From Rebecca billardiae RCC1528 (Eukaryota; Haptophyta), in assembly GCA_965240325.2 (NCBI GenBank), contig OZ251235.1, positions 992,001 through 1,056,000 of the forward strand: DNA of 64,000 nucleotides, given 5' to 3'. The position numbers and the translations under genes are program-made. The stretch's first letter is position 1, and the number at the start of each line of letters is the position of its first letter. This document shows positions 59,341 through 64,000 of this stretch, in pieces. The notes beneath the pieces are model-generated. The model was not told the DNA's origin. It made no database searches and saw only the letters and a program-made list of their open reading frames with translations.

Positions 59341-60935
59341 ATGTCGCCGACAGGCATTTCTACCGCTTGCATCGGCCAGCCGCTCCTCGTCTCTTTGAAT
59401 CCGTGCGCGCGGCGCCTTGCCCACTCGCTGCACCAGTCGAGACGCCGCGCAACCCCTCTGCACGGGCTGCGGCCTCCATGCTGACGCGCGTGACCGCGGC
59501 CTCCCCCTCCTGCCCACCCCAGGCTGTATGTTGGCCTTGGCTTCCTGAATTCGTACGCAGGCACGTTCGTGGCTCTGACGACCACGACGTACGCTTTCTA
59601 CGACGTCCTCAAGCACCCCAGCTTCCGCCCGTGGTTCCGCACTTACATTGTGCTCGCGGGCGTTTCGATCGGCGGCGCGGCGCTGTGGGCGATGCACTTT
59701 GTTGCCCTCGCCGGCCTGCGTCTCACGACGTGTGACGGTGCGGCGCGGGTGGAGGTGACAGAGCACAACCTTGGGCTGACGCTGGTCGCCGTTGTTGCGA
59801 TCGCCACGGCAGGCGCCGTCTCCATGTATCTCGTGCTGCCCACGGCGAGTGACGCGCTCGGCGAGAACGCCGCCACGCGCACGGCTTCGGCCGCTTCGGC
59901 CGCTTCGACCGCGGAGGCGCCGGCATCCGCAGATCCGGCTGCGCTGGAGGCGGGAGCCGCGAAGGTGCCAACGCCAAAACAGGCTGCCATCACGAAGGCG
60001 AAGCAGTACACCGACCCGCCGGTCAAGACCGTCCGGCACGGGAGCATCATGGTCATCATGAACGGCGTCGAGCACCAGCGGCGCAAAGCGCGCGATGCGA
60101 AAGCCGGTCGCACTGCAGCGCAGGACGACGCGGCGCTGAGGCGGCGCGAGACGGTCGGCCTGGACGGCCGCCCAGCACGCCGGATGTCCACGCTCGAGGG
60201 CATGGACTACTGGCGGCTCAGGATGCCGCCGTGGACGGCCTGCCTCTTCTCCCGAGGCGACTCCATCTCCATCGCCAAGTTCAGCATGCGTGGCCTCGTG
60301 CTGGGCACGCTGCTCATGGTAGCTGCCAGCTGCGGCGTGCACTACATGGTGCGCGCGCGGGACCCGCCGAGCGCGCGGCGTGCCCTTCCCGCGCTCAGCC
60401 CCGCGCGCCGCCCCGGCCCGCCGTGCGCGCAGGAGATGATTGGCATGCATGGCGCGTTTGTGCTCGAGTACAGTGTGGGCCTGGTGGTGGCGGCGGCGGT
60501 CGTCACGGCGGTGGCGTCGGTGGTGCTGCTCTTCAGCGTGGTGCAGGTGGCGTACATGAGCGACTCGTCGATGGCGTTCGTGTCGCGCGCGGTCGCGTCC
60601 CTGTTCATTAGCGTCACCTTCAACGCCGCGCACTAGTGCGCGCTCGCGCCCGCCCCGCCCGCCTGCGCGCCGGGCGTCGCCCGCCAGGCCGCGCGCTGAC
60701 CGCCGCCGCCGCCGCGCCACGACGCCCGCAACCCGCTTGCCGCAGCGCCGGCCTGTACTCGGTCAAATTCATGTACACCGGCGACGTGGATCGCAACATC
60801 TCCCACGAGCTCGGGCTCGCCGTCGAAGTAGACGCAGTTGTCGTCTGCCTCGTCGCGTTCAGCTTCAACGTCTCGCAGCTGCTGTGGATCTTCTCGTTCC
60901 TGCAGGGGCTCGCGGCGCCGCTGCGCTCGACGTGA
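59341..60935 (+). CDS. MHYT-domain membrane sensor-like protein
   Basis: Four exons: 59341-59402, 59523-60348, 60433-60635, 60746-60935, giving 426 residues; introns 120, 84 and 110 bp, all with GTGCGCGC donors. Exon 1 is assigned by frame continuity (LLVSLNP|LYVGLGFLNS). The MHYT domain is recognised by repeated helices ending in M/x-H-Y/F motifs: ALWAMHFVALAGL, SCGVHYM|EMIGMHG and TFNAAHY|AGLYSVKFMYTG. Six to seven transmembrane spans are present. The second and third motifs lie exactly at exon junctions. Between the spans is a long Ala/Lys cytoplasmic insertion (about residues 135-255). In bacteria MHYT domains are proposed to bind copper at the outer face and sense O2, CO or NO, often fused to signalling domains; here no output domain is attached. 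Confidence 0.88.
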
Positions 60936-61689
60936 GCGCGGCGCGTGAGGCGCGGTTGGCGAGCGCGAGCCAGTGCGCAGGGTGAACTCGCGGGTGACTC
61001 ACATGCGACGCACGAGACTCGAGTGTGGGTCACGACGCATTTTTTGGTATTGGGAGGGCGGCGCTGCCGCATTCTGAGTATTTCTGACGACGTGGGCCGG
61101 TGGCGGCTCTGACGACGACGTGAGACTGTCGAGGACTGTGCCCTGTGAGGACTGAGGTTGTGGGCCTGGCGTATCCTCATACATTTGTCAATTACATCAG
61201 AGTAATGTCGTCAGACTCTCAGTGACTCGGTCTGACGAGATGCCACCGCTAGCTGACCTGAGTCGCCGGCCGGAGTACTATTAAATTAATAAATAATTTA
61301 TGATTCAGCCCCAGAGCAGATGGCTATGAAGTATGATAATGGAATGGCCTGGTGTGTGAAACTTGGCCGGCGGTCTGTTGCTCACCGCGCCGGGATTATC
61401 ACCGAGTCGAGTCAGCCAGCACTCAACAGTCTAGCACTACGTCTATACTGTCTAATGGCTAACTAGTGTCTGATGAGTGATGTCTCACGGCGCGCACAAG
61501 TGCGGTGAATGGTGATGCGGCCGGATGCGCTGCACTGTTTGTGACCGGCAATAAATCCGGAAACGCCAGCACTGCTCGAAAAATCGGGACGAAATGGTTG
61601 GCCCGCAGCGCCCGCTGCTCAGTGCTCACTCACGTGCGCTGCGGTCGAGGGAGCAGACGTTAGCGCCCGCGGTCAAGCGCTGCGGCGGC
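60936..61689. other. Intergenic, nothing identified
   Basis: 3' flank of the MHYT gene and promoter side of the DYNC2LI1 gene, with an AT-rich TATTAAATTAATAAATAATTTAT stretch (61279-61301). An in-frame ATG at 61594 precedes the chosen start of the next gene. No other feature. Confidence 0.5.
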
Positions 61690-62999
61690 ATGGTGGCGTC
61701 GGGGGCAAAGGACATCTTCCAACTGATCGACGAGCAGCAGGCTGCCGAGACGGCCGCAGGCCTGCGCGAGTTCATCGACAAGCGCAATTCTGAGTCGGAG
61801 GTGATTGTCGTCGGCGCCAAGCAGTGCGGGAAGTCGTCGCTGATTCTCAACTTCGTGGGCAAAGCGGATGCGCCCAAGCCCACGACCGCGCTCGAGTACA
61901 AGTTCGCTCGGTACTCGCCCAAGGAGGGCAACGTGCAGATCACCGCCAACATCTGGGAGCTCGCTGGTGACACGCAGCTCGCCCAGCTGCTCGACATCGT
62001 GCTTGTGCCGGCGAAGCTCGCGCGCTCGCAGGTGGTGATCGTCGCAGACCTGTCCACGCCAGAGGAGGTCGTGCGCACAGTGCGCTACTGGCTCGATGCC
62101 GTGCGCGCGCGCGTCGAGGTGTGCACGCGCGAGCTGCGCAAGACGGAGGAGGGCCAGGCCGCGCTGCGCGCGCTCGAGGAGGCCGGCGTGCCGCAGAGTG
62201 ACGGCGTGCGGCCCATCGGCATCCCGGTGATCATCGCGGGCAACAAATGGGACCTCTTCGAGTCGCAGTCGCAGGCGTCGACAGAGACGCTGCAGGTCAT
62301 GGCCAAGACGCTGAGATATGTTGCGTACGCGAACGGCGTGTCGCTCGTGTACACGCGTGAGCGCGACAAGGTGCTGTGCGGCGCGCGGTCGTCGTGCCGC
62401 GCCCGCCGCGTCCTGTGCGCATCCGAGCCGACGACATGCGGCGCTCTCGCGCGCTCCGCCGCCCACGCCCGCAGGCACTTGTGGGCGCCCTCAAGCGGCT
62501 CATCTCCCAGTACGCCTTCGGCGCGGAGCCCGTGCAGACCTTCCAGACCGAGTACACGAAGGCAATGGTCGTGCCGGCCGGGAAGGACTCGCTCACGTCG
62601 ATCGGGTTCCCAGAGGGGATGCAGGGAGTCACAGACCACGAGAGGCTGTTCGACGCGTGGAACCGCATGTTCCAGGTGGGCGGCGCGGCGTGCGCCGGGG
62701 CGCACCAACCCATGCGCCGACGTGCCCTGGCGCTCGGCTGTGCTCACGCCTTCCGTGCGCGCTGCCCTCGCCTCCGCCACGCCACGCAGGGCTTGTTCGG
62801 CCCACCGTCGGAGCAGCGTTCCGACAAGCGCGACAAGAAGCACGTCGTCGACTCCGAGGCGTATGCCGAGGAGGCGGTCGACGCGATGCGCGCGCAGAAG
62901 CTCAAGGAGCAGACACAACGAGCATCCCGCCTCAAGGCAGAGGCTGCCGCCGCGGCTGCGGGCATGGCGGGCGGAGCGGCGACCAACTTCAGGACCTGA
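61690..62999 (+). CDS. DYNC2LI1: Cytoplasmic dynein-2 light intermediate chain (IFT dynein)
   Basis: Three exons: 61690-62370, 62475-62675, 62790-62999, giving 363 residues (human about 351); introns 104 and 114 bp, GT-AG, all phase 0. An upstream in-frame ATG at 61594 would add 32 residues. The Ras-like domain has a P-loop VVGAKQCGKSS (residues 41-51), IWELAGDT (switch/G3-like), VIVADLSTPEE and a G4-like GNKWDLFE. GVSLVYTRERDKALVGALKR across the first junction, SQYAFG and the GKDSLTSIGFPEG segment are characteristic of the D2LIC family. The C-terminus is a charged coiled coil. The protein belongs to the retrograde intraflagellar transport motor, so the organism builds cilia or flagella. Confidence 0.92.
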
Positions 63000-63412
63000 C
63001 GGACATCCATGATCCAACGCCCGAATCCCGATCATCCAACCTGCCGAAATGCGGGACTCTCGCTCACGGACCAGCGTTCAACTCGACGGTTCGAATTACT
63101 AATTAGCGGCACTCGATCATCTGGTACATATATATGCACAGTCTCACTCTATCTGACTCATGGAGGCCGGGCAAGTGTGACTCAGACTCACAGTCGATCA
63201 CGGTCTGACTCTGACGTCGACACTCGGTGCGGATGACTTATCGGAGTGACGGACGGCGCGTCTGCAGCCAGCAGTCTCGCCTCTCGCCCTAATCTCGCGC
63301 CCGCCTCTCGGCGGAAGCCTGGTTAGGCGGTTTTTGTCTGGGATCCGACGGTGATCATCACCGACACGTACCGATCTGGACGATGATCAGCATCATCACG
63401 CGGCATTATTCA

Positions 63413-63414
<2 letters not shown>
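63000..63414. other. Intergenic, nothing identified
   Basis: 3' flank of the DYNC2LI1 gene; mixed composition, no gene or RNA recognised. Confidence 0.5.

Positions 63415-63481
<67 letters not shown>
63415..63481. repeat. TA dinucleotide microsatellite 4
   Basis: 67 bp of (AT)n, followed by AT-rich DNA with GCGCGCCCAATAATTTAAT and GCGCCCAATAATTCCAAT, a short direct repeat (about 63489-63550). Confidence 0.97.
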
Positions 63482-63483
<2 letters not shown>

Positions 63484-63761
63484 ATCACGCGCGCCCAATA
63501 ATTTAATGCGCCTATACGAATTAATCTGCCCGCGCCCAATAATTCCAATTTTAATAAATAACGCCTCAGCAATATGACTATTGTTAAGTCTAGTAAGACT
63601 GTACAGCAGCGGCGCCTGCGGCCACTTGGCACTTCACCGAGTTGGGCTGTTGGCACGCCGGGCCACTCGGCAGTCGCCAGTCGGCTCAGCGCAGCCCGCC
63701 CACGGCCACGCGGCTGACCGGCCGCTGACGGCAGTCGGTCGCGGGTCGTAGTACAACTAAT

Positions 63762-63830
63762 GGCCCGCGGTGCAGGGCGGAGCGCGCAGCGAGGAGCCCG
63801 CAGCGCGGGCCCTAACTTACGGGCCTAACC
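63762..63830 (+). repeat. Dispersed repeat family R1, copy 3 (plus)
   Basis: Begins TAATGGCCCGCGGTGCAGGG and continues with GCGGAGCGCG, matching the termini of the copies at 608 and 41843 but in the opposite orientation. The later part diverges (GGGCCTAACCACGTTTCAAA). Confidence 0.6.
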
Positions 63831-64000
63831 ACGTTTCAAAAACGAGCACGAGGAGACCGAACTCCGAACTTGGACACGCCACGTGGCACCGACGCCGGCG
63901 GGGCCTTCCGGCCCTCCGGCCCGGTGGTCCGTCGCGCGCCACGCACGCCGCCTGAGGTGACCTCAGTGCTCCTTCAAGTGCCTCGAGCGCGGGTTCGGGC
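63831..64000. other. Window end, nothing identified
   Basis: GC-rich terminal 170 bp, probably a continuation of the repeat; no gene seen. Confidence 0.4.

Overview
This is nuclear DNA of a eukaryotic microalga. Evidence: genes are interrupted by short GT-AG introns; there is an 80S ribosomal protein (uS15/RPS13) and a cilium-specific dynein subunit (DYNC2LI1). A sigma-70 factor and a TsaE-like protein carry N-terminal extensions resembling the bipartite targeting signals of secondary red plastids. Coding DNA is extremely GC-rich and full of alternating GC tracts. A haptophyte is my best guess, from the intron style, proline-rich giant proteins, RCC1 and MHYT proteins. This is inference; another GC-rich secondary alga cannot be excluded.

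Layout. 0.9-2.9 kb: four-exon gene (minus) for a secreted or membrane-anchored protein with four copies of a Cys-rich module. 3.4-5.0 kb: divergent pair, a hypothetical protein (minus) and a NOL7-like nucleolar protein (plus). 7.2-7.6 kb: RPS13 (minus). 11.7-13.5 kb: plastid-type sigma factor (minus, 3 exons). 13.8-14.4 kb: a TA-flanked terminal-inverted-repeat (TIR) element. 14.8-16.1 kb: divergent pair, mL50-like mitoribosomal protein (minus) and a small secreted protein (plus). 17.5-21.5 kb: divergent pair, TsaE (minus) and a five-exon unknown (plus). 22.0-23.5 kb: F-box/RCC1-repeat protein. 23.5-26.7 kb: repeats, a second TIR element and gene remnants. 27.3-28.25 kb: 2OG-Fe(II) dioxygenase.

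28.46-35.72 kb: a 7.25-kb unit bounded by 49-bp inverted repeats (47/49 identical), almost filled by one 2217-residue intronless gene for a giant proline-rich membrane protein. This is the most unusual structure in the window. 36.3-37.6 kb: protein with a PARP-type zinc finger. 37.7-43.0 kb: repeats and decayed ORFs. 43.0-43.5 kb: HYD1-like ADP-ribosyltransferase-fold protein. 44.3-47.5 kb: divergent pair, TBC Rab-GAP (minus) and Mpv17/PMP22 protein (plus). 47.5-55.2 kb: gene-poor, with decayed kinase-like fragments, a small tautomerase-like ORF, a recent 505-bp duplication, a 102-bp satellite and long TA runs. 55.2-58.4 kb: divergent pair of unknown membrane proteins. 59.3-60.9 kb: MHYT-domain membrane protein (4 exons). 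61.7-63.0 kb: DYNC2LI1 (3 exons).

The genes are unrelated housekeeping, organelle, trafficking and surface functions, with no operon logic. Five neighbouring pairs are divergent with 118-524 bp between starts, suggesting shared promoters. All exon joins were deduced by reading-frame continuity and family alignment from memory; there is no transcript evidence.
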